The notes: generated by a model from the letters alone, not told the origin. A stretch of 64,000 bases of DNA from Spirosoma fluviale (GCF_900230225.1 NZ_OCNH01000001.1:1550001-1614000), one strand, 5' to 3'; counted from the stretch's first letter, positions 41,490 to 50,074 are shown. Numbers and translations: made by a program.

Positions 41490-44400
41490 ATGACTTTTCT
41501 TCAACAAACTGCCCAACGCATTTTTGACGCCCACGGTCCCAGCTTAAACGACGTTTGGGTGATCCTGCCTACCCGCCGGGCTGTATCGACGTTTCTGGAT
41601 GAGTTGGCAACTCTTTCTGACAGGCCCTTTCTGGCTCCCCACGCGCTTGCTGTCGATGATTTTATCACCCAGGCGGCTGGTGTTCAGTTGATCGATTCGG
41701 TTAGTTTACTCTTTGAATTATACGACGTTTTTAAGGAAATTGACCCGCTGGTCGAGTTTGAGCAATTTATCGGCTGGGCGTCGATCCTGCTTTCTGACTT
41801 TGACCGTATCGATCAATACCTCGTCAATCCCCACGAGTTATTCAGTTACCTGACAGCCGCCAAAGCCCTTGAACGCTGGCAGGTCGACATGCCTTCATCC
41901 GCAAAGCCAATTGTCGAAACGGCCGGTACGACCCGGTACTTCAAACTGTTCGAGAATATACATACGGCTTATCATGCCCTGCACCAACGACTGAATGAGC
42001 AGCGACTGGCGTATCGGGGAATGGCCTACCGATTACTGGCGGAGCAGGTTGAGCCGTTGATTCGGGACAATTTGGCCTATGAGCGGGTTTATTTCGTGGG
42101 GTTCAATGCTCTCAGTAAAGCAGAAGAGCACATTATCCGGGTGCTGGTCGATGCCAGAAAAGCTGAACTGATCTGGGATGCCGACCAATATTACATGAAC
42201 GACAGGCGGCAGGAAGCGGGCGAGTTTTTGCGACGATACAAAGACAATGGCTGGCTTTTTTCAAAGCAAAACCACGCTGATCTGGCTCAGGTATCCAACA
42301 ACCTACTTGGTTCCGAAAAAAATATTCGCGTCGTTGGGGTGCCTAATGCCAGCATGCAAACCAAAGTAGCCGGTAAGATTTATAGTGAATGGCAGCGGGC
42401 CGATAGCCTTGGGCAACGGGATGCCGCAACGCCCCAGCCAAAGACCGCCATCGTTCTGGCCGACGAAACGCTTCTGGTACCTGTCTTATATGCGCTGGAT
42501 GAAAACGTGACCGATCTGAACGTTACCATGGGTCTGTCCCTGCGTTCGTCGCTGTTGTTTACGCTGGTCGATACATTGTTTGAGATGCAGCGGACCGTCC
42601 ACGAGTTTCGGACCAAAGACGGGCGTGACCTCAAAATTCCCAAATTTCACCATCGCCACGTGGTGAAGCTACTCAACCACCCGTTTCTGAAGCAGTACGA
42701 GCGTATTCGGGCCCTGATGTGGCCGGGCGATGTCCTGCCAACCGGCGAAGTTTTACCGCCCGAGCCGCTCTTCCAGTGGATTGCCAAAGAGATTGTGAAA
42801 AATCAGCGGGTGTACCTGACCGAGCGGGAGATGCTGGAGTTAGGGCAGGATGACCCCCTTGTGCGCGTGCTGTTCAGACGGTGGCCCAATGAGGAGCCGA
42901 TGAAAGCCATTCGCACGTTTTACGACCTGATCGAATTGCTGCGCGACGTGTACCGCACCAGTCAGGATGCCATCGAGATCGAGTACCTCTATCTTTTCTT
43001 CACCCTGCTGAAACAACTCGAAGCAACGTTAGACCGGCAGGGAGAAGGAGCGCAGGGTGCTGGTCGCGGAAAGCCGGTACTCAGGGCACGAAACAGCCGA
43101 CAGGGGAGTGCTGTTACCACAGAAGCGGCTTTCCCGCAACCCATGCTCGATACGCCCGACCCGTCGGCAGCCGTTACCGTGCGCAGCCTGAAACAGTTTT
43201 TATATGAGCTGATTCGGCAAACGAGCATTCCATTTACCAGCGAAGGAAAGAGCCAGTTGCAGATCATGGGGATGCTCGAAACGCGGGCTCTGGATTTCGA
43301 ACGGGTCATTATCCTGTCGGTGAACGAAGGAATTCTGCCGCAGTCCCGAAAACTAAACTCGCTTATTCCGTTCGATATAGCCGCTGACGAGAACATAAAA
43401 CTGCCAACCTACAGCGAACAGGAAGCTGTTATGGCGTACCACTTTTACCGGCTGCTACAACGGGCCAGCGAAGTTGTGCTACTTTACACGACCTCGACAG
43501 ATGCCTATGGGAACAGCAAAGGGGAGCCAAGTCGCTTTATTCGCCAACTGGAACATGAGTTGGTGCCCCGCTCCAATGGGCTGGTCAGGATGAGTTACCC
43601 AAGCGTACGCTTTGGCCGGACAAGCGAGACAAAGGAAACAAATCTAGCGGAGCTGAGCGTACCAAAAACCGAATCGGTACAGAATGATTTAATTACCCTG
43701 CTCACGACAAAAGGGTTATATCCTTCATACCTGAATCAGTTTGTAAGCTGTTCCATGCGGTTCTATTTCAGCCGGATTGTGAACATCAGTGAGGAAGAAG
43801 ACATCGAAGAGAAAATGGGAGCTGCTGAGTTCGGGAGCTGGCTGCACAAAGTGATGGAGCGGCTGGACCTGGAGTACCGTTTGAAAGCCCTGCCTATTGA
43901 CGAGTCGATCATTAAATCGCTGCTCGAAGAAGAGTTTGCCAGCTCCAACAAAGGCCGGGTAATTGAGTCGGGGATGAACCTGCTGCTGTACGATCTGGCA
44001 CAGAAACTCATGCTCGATTTTCAGAAGCAGCAGAATGCGCTTCCCGGACTAACCGTTATCGGGACGGAGCAAACTCTCGAAACCTATCTGACCGTAACCA
44101 TTGATGGCCGTGGTCCCATTAAAGTGCGGATAGCGGGTAAAGTGGACCGTATTGAACGATTCGGCGATCAAATCCGAATTGTCGATTATAAAACCGGCAA
44201 AGTTGATTTGCCTGAAAAAACGCCCAAAGACCTGGTTGAAAAACTGCTGAACGACGGGAAGGAAGATAAGATGCGACAACTGTGGCTATATCGGTATCTC
44301 GCCCTAAAAAATATAAGTGAACACGGAGGCTTACCCCGCGACCGGGCTAAAAAGGATATTTTTAATGCCGATGGTATGCCCGTTGAAGCGGGTTTTTACT

Positions 44401-44603
44401 CGTTTCGGGATGTAAACGGTGGTTTTAAAACGAACCCTGTTCGCTTTGGTGAGAACGACAGCCCGAATCAATACATCGAAGACTCGGAGGATTTACTGCG
44501 CCAACTGATTCAACAACTGCTCGATCCCAGTCAACCGTTCAAAAAGACCGATCAGATTGAAACCTGCCAGTTTTGTGATTATAAGGGTATCTGTGGACGG
44601 TAA
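41490..44603 (+). CDS. AddB-like PD-(D/E)XK nuclease with iron-sulfur cluster
   Basis: The protein has 1037 residues from ATG 41490. The N half resembles a degenerate helicase domain as in AddB (VILPTRRAVSTFLDEL, QLQIMGMLETRALDFERVII, SVNEGILPQSRKLNSLIPFD). The C-terminal nuclease domain has AGKVDRIERFGDQIRIVDYK then TGK (about 880-904). Cysteines in FVSCSMRFYF and in the C-terminal CQFCDYKGIC probably bind a 4Fe-4S cluster, as in AddB and Cas4. AddAB processes DNA double-strand ends for recombination; no addA is adjacent, although an AddA-type helicase may lie elsewhere. Confidence 0.8.
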   Translation: MTFLQQTAQRIFDAHGPSLNDVWVILPTRRAVSTFLDELATLSDRPFLAPHALAVDDFITQAAGVQLIDSVSLLFELYDVFKEIDPLVEFEQFIGWASILLSDFDRIDQYLVNPHELFSYLTAAKALERWQVDMPSSAKPIVETAGTTRYFKLFENIHTAYHALHQRLNEQRLAYRGMAYRLLAEQVEPLIRDNLAYERVYFVGFNALSKAEEHIIRVLVDARKAELIWDADQYYMNDRRQEAGEFLRRYKDNGWLFSKQNHADLAQVSNNLLGSEKNIRVVGVPNASMQTKVAGKIYSEWQRADSLGQRDAATPQPKTAIVLADETLLVPVLYALDENVTDLNVTMGLSLRSSLLFTLVDTLFEMQRTVHEFRTKDGRDLKIPKFHHRHVVKLLNHPFLKQYERIRALMWPGDVLPTGEVLPPEPLFQWIAKEIVKNQRVYLTEREMLELGQDDPLVRVLFRRWPNEEPMKAIRTFYDLIELLRDVYRTSQDAIEIEYLYLFFTLLKQLEATLDRQGEGAQGAGRGKPVLRARNSRQGSAVTTEAAFPQPMLDTPDPSAAVTVRSLKQFLYELIRQTSIPFTSEGKSQLQIMGMLETRALDFERVIILSVNEGILPQSRKLNSLIPFDIAADENIKLPTYSEQEAVMAYHFYRLLQRASEVVLLYTTSTDAYGNSKGEPSRFIRQLEHELVPRSNGLVRMSYPSVRFGRTSETKETNLAELSVPKTESVQNDLITLLTTKGLYPSYLNQFVSCSMRFYFSRIVNISEEEDIEEKMGAAEFGSWLHKVMERLDLEYRLKALPIDESIIKSLLEEEFASSNKGRVIESGMNLLLYDLAQKLMLDFQKQQNALPGLTVIGTEQTLETYLTVTIDGRGPIKVRIAGKVDRIERFGDQIRIVDYKTGKVDLPEKTPKDLVEKLLNDGKEDKMRQLWLYRYLALKNISEHGGLPRDRAKKDIFNADGMPVEAGFYSFRDVNGGFKTNPVRFGENDSPNQYIEDSEDLLRQLIQQLLDPSQPFKKTDQIETCQFCDYKGICGR

Positions 44604-44688
44604 ATAGGCGGTTTCTTGTCCACAAAGCTACTTTTTCTGGTATTCTTCAAAAGAGATAAAGCTACTGGTTCGTGTTTTAGGTAAAAAG

Positions 44689-44726
44689 AAAAAACGCCCT
44701 CAATCCTCAGGGAGAAGGCGTTTTTT
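44689..44726 (+). terminator. Rho-independent terminator after the AddB-like gene
   Basis: AAAAAACGCC / GGCGTTTTTT stem with a 12-base interior including CCCT/AGGG pairs, then GCTG. It lies 86 bases past the stop and probably marks the last chromosomal transcription unit before the mobile element. Confidence 0.75.
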
Positions 44727-44919
44727 GCTGTATTTTGAATACAACCTGAACTCCGTTTAATGGCTTCATTGTCGCTTCCAGTCTCAGTAAATCTCGGTTC
44801 TGACGCAACCAGCGCACTTTTTGTTTAACTTTGTCAACCCGCCAATCGACTCCAAACGACGGATTTGGGGGGGGTGTTGTACCAAATGTTGTACGAAAAT
44901 TAATTCGCTAATTTCCCTG
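44727..44919. other. Junction region, probable left end of the mobile element
   Basis: Gap between the chromosomal terminator and the integrase start. It has a short GTTGTAC direct repeat (near 44876 and 44890) and a G-run. The left attachment site should lie here or just before, but the core cannot be defined without the right end, which is beyond the window. No tRNA gene is adjacent. Confidence 0.4.
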
Positions 44920-46275
44920 ATGGGTACTGTTTCTATCGTTCTTCACGGTGCGGCTCGCGGTGACGGCAAGTATCCGCTTCGCATTCGGGTCGGTCAAAAC
45001 CGGAAATATTCTTACGAGACACAATGTTATGTGAAAAAGGGTCACTTCAACGAGGGGGCCAGTCAACTCTATTCCTACGAGCCGGACTATCTGCGCTTAA
45101 ATAAGCTTATCCGTAAGCGTTATGCCGAAGTGGTCGAGTTGGTGGAGTTCTATGATGAAAAGGGATGGCCCTATACTTCTCAGGACATACTGGCCATTGA
45201 TTACCCGATCTGGAAATCAAGTCAGGAGAAAAGTAAACAGATTGCTCAAGACTCGGTACCGGGGGGCTTTATCGCCTTCATTCGAGAAGTGGTCATTCCG
45301 TACTGGCAAACCAAGAAGAACCTCAGCAACGCGGAGAAATACCAACTGGAAGCGGACGTATTCGAGGAATACTTGGCTACGCTCAAACCCATGCGCGTGG
45401 ATGTACCGATGGCCGACTTCAACAATGCTTTGATCGAGGGTTATTTCAGCTATCTGCGGACTAAAAAGAAACCCTGCAAGAAAGATTCTACCCTAAAGCG
45501 CCGACTGGCTCAGATTGACGCGGTGCTGCGTTTTGCTCACGAGAAGAAAGGGGTAATCTCCAGTATTCCCAATCTGGAAATTGACCTGAACATTCTCAAG
45601 GCCAACAAACCCAAGCTGACCAAAGATCAGATTGAGTTACTGGAGAACTACGAGTGGGATTTGGTTAACATACCGCCCAAACATCAGCAAAAGGGTATAG
45701 CCAGTCTGCGGAGGTCGGTACAGACCTTTCTACTGCAGTACTATTTATTCGGGGCGCGAATTGGGGATGTGTTGCTGTTGACCAACAGTTCGGTTATCAC
45801 CCAGAAGGGAAGGCCGGTGCGGGTGGAATACTACCAGCAGAAAGGCCGTAAGAAGGCAGGAAAGAAGCTGATGAGTATTAATGTCAATCCCAGGTTAATG
45901 GCGATCCTGACCGAGTACTGGAATCCTGAGAAGCCCAATGATTTCCTGTTGCCGTGGATGGCTGGCAGGTATGAGCATGACTTCACCATTTCGGAGGAAG
46001 AACGGGCCTACAATCTGAAGAAGGCGGTTCACGATGCGACCAGTCTAGTGAACATTCGACTGAAGGCGGCCTGTGACTGGATAGGGCTGGATGTACCAAC
46101 GCTGGCCAGCCATTCAGCTCGTCACAGCTTCGCCCAACGGGCCAAGAAAAAAGGCAAGTCGATTGAGTGGATAAAGGAAACGTTGGGACACAGCACCTAC
46201 GACATTACTGCACATTATCTGGCTGATCTGGACTCGGAGGAACTGAACCAGAATATGGCCGATGTGTACGATTAG
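44920..46275 (+). CDS. Tyrosine recombinase / phage-type integrase
   Basis: The protein has 451 residues from ATG 44920; the longer frame from TTG 44821 adds a Cys-rich leader that looks non-coding. It has an arm-binding N-terminal domain, a SAM-like core-binding domain (FEEYLATLKPMRVDVPMADF) and the catalytic domain with Arg280 (FGARIGDVLLL), His398/Arg401 (HSARHSFAQRA), His424 (LGHSTYD) and Tyr433 (ITAHYLAD). This is the phage/ICE integrase class of Bacteroidota. It sits at the left edge of the element, next to an apparently undisturbed chromosomal gene. A perfect palindrome overlaps the stop codon. Confidence 0.93.
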   Translation: MGTVSIVLHGAARGDGKYPLRIRVGQNRKYSYETQCYVKKGHFNEGASQLYSYEPDYLRLNKLIRKRYAEVVELVEFYDEKGWPYTSQDILAIDYPIWKSSQEKSKQIAQDSVPGGFIAFIREVVIPYWQTKKNLSNAEKYQLEADVFEEYLATLKPMRVDVPMADFNNALIEGYFSYLRTKKKPCKKDSTLKRRLAQIDAVLRFAHEKKGVISSIPNLEIDLNILKANKPKLTKDQIELLENYEWDLVNIPPKHQQKGIASLRRSVQTFLLQYYLFGARIGDVLLLTNSSVITQKGRPVRVEYYQQKGRKKAGKKLMSINVNPRLMAILTEYWNPEKPNDFLLPWMAGRYEHDFTISEEERAYNLKKAVHDATSLVNIRLKAACDWIGLDVPTLASHSARHSFAQRAKKKGKSIEWIKETLGHSTYDITAHYLADLDSEELNQNMADVYD

Positions 46276-46306
46276 GTAAGGGGGTTACGTAACCCCCTTA
46301 CCTAAT
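46271..46306. repeat. Perfect 36-bp palindrome overlapping the integrase stop
   Basis: ATTAGGTAAGGGGGTTAC and its exact complement join directly, giving 18-bp arms with no spacer. It contains the TAG stop codon of the integrase. It could be a terminator, though zero loop and lack of a T tract make that imperfect, or a recombination or protein-binding site. The rest of 46307-46449 shows no gene. Confidence 0.8.
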
Positions 46307-46449
46307 CTTCATGGGGGGGCTTTTTGCCATTCTGATTCCATAATCTTATAGCCACACTTCGGATAGTCGTGAATGTAGGTGTGCCAGGGGGCGGTATGTT
46401 TTACTTTTGCTGCTGGCAACATGAGCAGATGATCTGCTCAGTGTGTAAC

Positions 46450-46893
46450 TTAGGTTCTGGCTCGTTTGACATACATACGGTTGGTTAGCATGAGTAGCAA
46501 AAGGTTCTTCCATTCCTGATCGGAGTCCGGAAAGTTTTTGATAACGTCAATACCCTCCTGCGTTTCCCATGTATCGCAGACCGACACCCGCAACCCATCA
46601 TCGGCTAGGCTATGATGGGCTAAACGGCCTTCTGTGGGCTTCAATCCCAAGGAATGAAGCTCGCAGAGTCCTTGCCTGTTCTGGAAGGTACATCCCAATT
46701 TTTGGTCGAATTTTGGGGTGATGGCCGAGTGAAGACGTTCGGTTTTCTGGTCGGTGTATATCGTCAGTTGCAATTGGTCCTGATACCCTCTCTGAATGAG
46801 GCTAATGGCCTCCTTTGGCGTGGGAAAGCAGGGCGAGGTTCTGCACATCATCTTGCAGGTCGCGCAGGAACAGTTTGATTCATTACGATTCAT
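46450..46893 (-). CDS. Cys-rich hypothetical protein of the mobile element
   Basis: The protein has 147 residues with an N-terminal cysteine cluster (Cys8, 10, 13, 17, 22: SCATCKMMCRTSPCFPTPKE), a zinc- or Fe-S-binding pattern seen in small proteins of Bacteroidota mobile elements. The rest (YQDQLQLTIYTDQKTERLHS, LCELHSLGLKPTEGRLAHHS) is unassigned. Last gene of the long minus-strand run of the element. Confidence 0.65.
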   Translation of the reverse strand: MNRNESNCSCATCKMMCRTSPCFPTPKEAISLIQRGYQDQLQLTIYTDQKTERLHSAITPKFDQKLGCTFQNRQGLCELHSLGLKPTEGRLAHHSLADDGLRVSVCDTWETQEGIDVIKNFPDSDQEWKNLLLLMLTNRMYVKRART

Positions 46894-46904
46894 AAAATGC
46901 GCGT

Positions 46905-47447
46905 TTAAAACCAGTTTAGAGAAAGGAATTTCGACCAGACATCTTCCTTCGGCTTTGGCGGCTCTGGCTTGCCCAGAATGGCGTTGGCGATGGTCTGGGG
47001 CTTGTAGCCGAAGGCGTAAGCGATTTCGTGGTCAACTTCATCCACATCCAGTTCAAGGTCGGTGCGGTTGTGCTCGCGCAGAATCTGGTTGACTTCTTCG
47101 ACCCATGCCAGAAAGGCGATGCGGTGGGGCGTGAGAGGGCGGGGTGGGACTTTTGCGAACATAAAAAAGCCCCAGATTGGGGCCGAGTTGGATTGATCTA
47201 TGGGTTTGACAATAACAGGTATTGAATCGGGTGGGGCGGGTGTGCCTTCATGCATGGCCAGTACGGTTCTGGCCATAGCCATATCCGTGTTCAGCAGGTC
47301 AATGGCTCCGGCAGTGCCGGGGCGGTTAAGTGCCGCATGGGCGTGGTGTACGGTCAACTCCCGCTCGATGATCTCAATAATCTGATAGAGTTCCCGGAAC
47401 TGGCCCTGAAAGGTGATTCGTGAGAACTGGACAAAAATGGATGGCAT
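46905..47447 (-). CDS. Hypothetical protein of the mobile element
   Basis: The protein has 180 residues, soluble, mostly helical, with a patch KPIDQSNSAPIWGFFMFAKV and a Pro-rich C-terminal stretch (GKPEPPKPKEDVWSKFL). EVNQILREHNRTDLELDVDE is acidic. No family recognised. The downstream Cys-rich gene follows after 11 bases. Confidence 0.55.
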   Translation of the reverse strand: MPSIFVQFSRITFQGQFRELYQIIEIIERELTVHHAHAALNRPGTAGAIDLLNTDMAMARTVLAMHEGTPAPPDSIPVIVKPIDQSNSAPIWGFFMFAKVPPRPLTPHRIAFLAWVEEVNQILREHNRTDLELDVDEVDHEIAYAFGYKPQTIANAILGKPEPPKPKEDVWSKFLSLNWF

Positions 47448-47449
47448 GA

Positions 47450-47632
47450 CTAGGTATGATTTGGTGTCTTGGGGGTAAGGCTCCAGTAGAGAGCATAGGT
47501 CTTGTTCTCCAGAACGATGATTCGCTGTTTGACGAACAGCGGCTGGGGCGATCCTGCCGGAATGGTGGTGAACAGCTTCCCGGAAGGAGAAAACAGGTCG
47601 GTTCGTGTTCCGTGGGCATCACAGACACGCAC
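47450..47632 (-). CDS. Small hypothetical protein, 60 residues (GTG start) of the mobile element
   Basis: A frame from GTG 47632 to TAG 47450 giving DLFSPSGKLFTTIPAGSPQP, then LFVKQRIIVLENKTYALYWS. The same frame continues upstream without a stop as far as 47686, where the TAA of the upstream gene (47684) lies in frame, so the product could be longer by non-ATG start (SLYNLFNSLTAVRVCDAHG) or be a readthrough tail. A competing frame at 47374-47628 is not protein-like. Function unknown. Confidence 0.45.
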   Translation of the reverse strand: MRVCDAHGTRTDLFSPSGKLFTTIPAGSPQPLFVKQRIIVLENKTYALYWSLTPKTPNHT

Positions 47633-47683
47633 AGCAGTCAGGCTGTTAAAGAGGTTATACAGCGATTTTATGGCGTTCTTAGG

Positions 47684-48151
47684 TTATTGGGTGGCCTTTA
47701 TCAATTTTTCGTGCAAGTCATTCCAGTAGCGTTCGCGCTCGGCATAGTATTCAGCGGTAGGGACATCCACACCCTGTTTGGGGAATTGGGCGAAGTCAGG
47801 AATAAGCATGGATGCGTGGTCAGGCTTGTCGATACCGATGGGCTGGCCGTTGAGGTCGATCAGCAGGATAGGGTTCTGGGTGCGTCCGTACTGAAGCCGT
47901 CGGCGCTTGAGTGTTTCGACTTCATCGGGCGGTAGAATCATGTCGGCCCCGGTGTAGTAGTAGCCAATGTCGCGAAATTTGCCTTTGGGGAAAATCGAAT
48001 CGGGATAACAGACCTGGGCGTAGGAACCATCTGTCGTCAGGCACCACTGCGTACCATAAGTTGATCGGGGCGTGACCACGTACAAGCGTCTGCCGTTTAC
48101 TTTGGGGTCGAATCGGTACTCGATTTCTGACCCAATAGGTAATTGTTTCAT
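47684..48151 (-). CDS. Hypothetical protein of the mobile element
   Basis: The protein has 155 residues from Met 48151, chosen because MKQLPIGSEIEYRFDPKVNG is a sensible N-terminus and a repeated leader motif (48165-48180) ends 13 bases before it. It has beta-rich YVVTPRSTYGTQWCLTTDGS and an acidic C-terminal helix (YYAERERYWNDLHEKLIKA). Function unknown. Confidence 0.6.
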   Translation of the reverse strand: MKQLPIGSEIEYRFDPKVNGRRLYVVTPRSTYGTQWCLTTDGSYAQVCYPDSIFPKGKFRDIGYYYTGADMILPPDEVETLKRRRLQYGRTQNPILLIDLNGQPIGIDKPDHASMLIPDFAQFPKQGVDVPTAEYYAERERYWNDLHEKLIKATQ

Positions 48152-48164
48152 ATTAGTTATATAT

Positions 48165-48180
48165 GAAAGATTAGATATGG
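48165..48180 (-). promoter_or_regulatory. Leader motif copy 1 of the mobile element
   Basis: On the plus strand GAAAGATTAGATATGG; with the following GTGGGGCA it matches the copy at 49036 at 18 of 22 positions. It lies 13 bases upstream of the start codon at 48151. See the other copies at 49036, 58204 and 58840. Confidence 0.45.
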
Positions 48181-48210
48181 TGGGGCACACGTATGGGCCC
48201 TATTGGATGT

Positions 48211-48453
48211 TTAGTCAGGCGAACAGAAGCGGATTGTTTTCTTCTTCTTTTTTGGTGTTAGTCGTCGGGCCAGTTCGGCTTCGATGGCTTCCAGATAGAG
48301 TTTAGCGAACTTGCGATCCCAATCACCAGTCGGTTTTCGGATTCGACTCTTCTTGTCCTCCCGGTCGATCTTGAAGTATTTGGTTTCTAAACGGCGGTAG
48401 TTTTCGCTGATGTTGTGAAAGTCTGCCAACGTTCTGGTAAGTAGGATAGCCAT
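48211..48453 (-). CDS. Hypothetical basic protein, 80 residues
   Basis: Rich in Lys and Arg (IDREDKKSRIRKPTGDWDRK, TPKKKKKTIRF); helix-rich. Possibly binds nucleic acid. No family recognised. Confidence 0.5.
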   Translation of the reverse strand: MAILLTRTLADFHNISENYRRLETKYFKIDREDKKSRIRKPTGDWDRKFAKLYLEAIEAELARRLTPKKKKKTIRFCSPD

Positions 48454-48472
48454 TTTGAATCGTGTTTACAGG

Positions 48473-48814
48473 TTAAAATAAAGACTGAATGAGGGTCGCT
48501 TTTTTAAAGGATTCAATGCCTTTGCGCATGGCTTTGTACTCGGCTCGATGGCCAAATCGGTTGCATACGCGCAACAGGCAATCAAGGCCATATTCCAACG
48601 CGTGTTCCCGGTTTTTATGAGGTGCGTGGTTCAGGGAGGCTCCGCACATTTGGGAGCAGCCTTCTACCTGATAATCGTGTCCAACGGCCCATCGTCCGGT
48701 GGGGGTTCGGGCCAGTCGAATCACAGCATAAATGCGCCGGGACTGGTGATAGACAACAACGACTTCGGGGTTCTGACAAACGCCGTTGTGATTGAAGGTA
48801 AAGGGGGTATTCAT
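48473..48814 (-). CDS. Hypothetical protein, paralogue of the 53160-53507 gene, LF-ending C-terminus
   Basis: The protein has 113 residues. The segment VVVVYHQSRRIYAVIRLART, then WAVGHDYQVEGCSQMCGA and NREHALEYGLDCLLRVC resemble the corresponding parts of the 115-residue protein at 53160-53507 (VVFHKDRTPLDTHAEIRLAQ, WAYGYDLTTHHSGSGCSANP, SKDEAIRQALAHIEKRT). Both end in a hydrophobic LF-containing tail, here TLIQSLF. Overlaps the upstream gene by 4 bases (ATGA), so translationally coupled. Confidence 0.55.
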   Translation of the reverse strand: MNTPFTFNHNGVCQNPEVVVVYHQSRRIYAVIRLARTPTGRWAVGHDYQVEGCSQMCGASLNHAPHKNREHALEYGLDCLLRVCNRFGHRAEYKAMRKGIESFKKATLIQSLF

Positions 48815-48993
48815 AGCAAATTGAATTGAGTCCCTGCGGGAATGGTTACCGGCTTTTCCAGATAGGTAATGGCAGTCTGAACGCAGTCATGGCAGATACG
48901 GAACCATTTGACGACTACTGGCTTGGTATTGGCTGGTTTGTCGGGTGGCAGGATGATCCTGGGTTTTCCGCCAAACAGGTCTAACTGTATCAT
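48811..48993 (-). CDS. Small protein with N-terminal QLDLF motif and Cys pair
   Basis: The protein has 60 residues. It starts MIQLDLFGGKPRIILPPDKP, where QLDLF is exactly the canonical sliding-clamp-binding pentapeptide (QL[SD]LF). A CxxC-like RICHDC follows. The repeated leader motif at 49036 lies 42 bases upstream. Probably a clamp-interacting adaptor, by inference only. Confidence 0.55.
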   Translation of the reverse strand: MIQLDLFGGKPRIILPPDKPANTKPVVVKWFRICHDCVQTAITYLEKPVTIPAGTQFNLL

Positions 48994-49035
48994 GCTAGTC
49001 GATTCACATTATGTTGTCCGAAGTGTATAGAAAAG

Positions 49036-49051
49036 TAAAGATTAGCTACTG
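49036..49051 (-). promoter_or_regulatory. Leader motif copy 2 of the mobile element
   Basis: Plus strand TAAAGATTAGCTACTG followed by TGGGGCA; 22-base alignment with the copy at 48165 has 18 matches. On the minus strand it reads CAGTAGCTAATCTTTA and precedes the gene at 48811-48993. Confidence 0.4.
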
Positions 49052-49061
49052 TGGGGCATAG

Positions 49062-49277
49062 TTAAGCCATCGCGCGTTGGATGGCCTTAAGGTCGTGTTT
49101 GTGAGGCTCCTGTCCTTCAAGGGCTTTCGCGACGATTTCCAGCGCAAATTCCAGTGCTTGCGTGTTGCTGGCGAAACCTTTGGCTTTACGAATGGTGCTG
49201 ATCTGCTTTTTGGTAATCAGGGAAAGCCGGAAGGGCGTTAATTTCTTGGCTACTTTGGGTTCTGCTTTGGTTTCCAT
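49062..49277 (-). CDS. Small basic protein after PRTRC ThiF
   Basis: The protein has 71 residues with a basic, helical pattern (KKLTPFRLSLITKKQISTIR, NTQALEFALEIVAKALEGQE) that resembles ribbon-helix-helix or other small DNA-binding proteins. The start overlaps the stop of the ThiF gene by one base (TAATG), so it is coupled to the PRTRC cassette. Confidence 0.55.
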   Translation of the reverse strand: METKAEPKVAKKLTPFRLSLITKKQISTIRKAKGFASNTQALEFALEIVAKALEGQEPHKHDLKAIQRAMA

Positions 49278-50074
49278 TAGACTTTAATTGGGTTGGCTCG
49301 GAAGTCCGAGAGGTTGAGAAAAAATCCCCGATTATGGGTTCTGCCTTCACGGAACAGAGTCCATAACAGTTTGCATCCCATCTGGGCAATGGTCGAATTT
49401 ATGAACAAGTCCTGTTTTCGTAATGCTTCCGCAACCGAACAGCTTGGCGTGTCGTCGTCAGCTTCACTACTGGCCAGTACTCCGCCGAACTCGTCGGTGA
49501 TGAAGGGCAGTTCGGTAACGGTGGCAAACTGCTCGGAGGTTGGCTGTTTAAGGGGGCCAACTGTTGCCAGTATAAGCTGTCCTGAGTTCTTGGCGTTGCC
49601 GAAGTCCATCCAGTAGCTGGCCTGAGAACGGCTAAAATTGCGCTCTCTGGCTTTCAGACACACCTTCAAAATATCAGCGATCTCAAAACGGGCGGCTACC
49701 GAATCTACACAGCTAATCATCAGGCTGGCTTCCCGGTTGTCTTTGGTCACGGTCTGTTTGGTGTAGCGCATGGGTTTGGCTTTCCAGTTGGTGCCAAAGA
49801 ATCGATTCACGCGGTTGATCAGGACGGTGGCCTTGTTGTGGCCTAGTTCTGCCTCCGCAAATAGCTGGCGGCCTAAATTGGCTTCGGACACAACATCATC
49901 ATCCCAAAGGGTTACGTGCAATCCTGGATGGCCCAACTCGATCAGGGCGTGGTTCATTCGGGCAAGGCCCGTAATAACCTGTGAACCCGTTCCACCGGCA
50001 CCGATGAGGTAAACCGTCAGGGGATTTTGGGGATTCAAAAACGATTTGTCGGTATAGTGGATGCGCTGGTTCAT
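49277..50074 (-). CDS. PRTRC system ThiF-family (E1-like) protein
   Basis: The protein has 265 residues. The E1/ThiF/MoeB nucleotide-binding loop is VYLIGAGGTGSQVITGL (GAGGTG at 25-30), and LHVTLWDDDVVSEANLGRQL shows the adenylation-loop pattern D-x-D-x-V-x-x-x-NL-x-RQ. SCVDSVAARFEIADIL and DDTPSCSVAEALRKQDLF (Cys212) follow; the latter sits where E1s carry the catalytic cysteine loop. E1-like proteins activate the C-terminus of a ubiquitin-like or sulfur-carrier protein by adenylation. In PRTRC cassettes it acts with proteins B, C, E and F. Overlaps the B gene by 4 bases. Confidence 0.88.
   Translation of the reverse strand: MNQRIHYTDKSFLNPQNPLTVYLIGAGGTGSQVITGLARMNHALIELGHPGLHVTLWDDDVVSEANLGRQLFAEAELGHNKATVLINRVNRFFGTNWKAKPMRYTKQTVTKDNREASLMISCVDSVAARFEIADILKVCLKARERNFSRSQASYWMDFGNAKNSGQLILATVGPLKQPTSEQFATVTELPFITDEFGGVLASSEADDDTPSCSVAEALRKQDLFINSTIAQMGCKLLWTLFREGRTHNRGFFLNLSDFRANPIKV

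Noticed and set aside
44821-44919. Longer integrase start
   Set aside because: TTG start with a Cys-rich leader that does not match integrases; ATG 44920 gives a normal N-terminus.
44600-44920. tRNA gene as integration site
   Set aside because: No cloverleaf or T-loop sequence seen; the attachment site must be something else.
47374-47628. Alternative minus-strand frame in the element
   Set aside because: It overlaps the more protein-like 47450-47632 frame and the start of the 46905-47447 gene.
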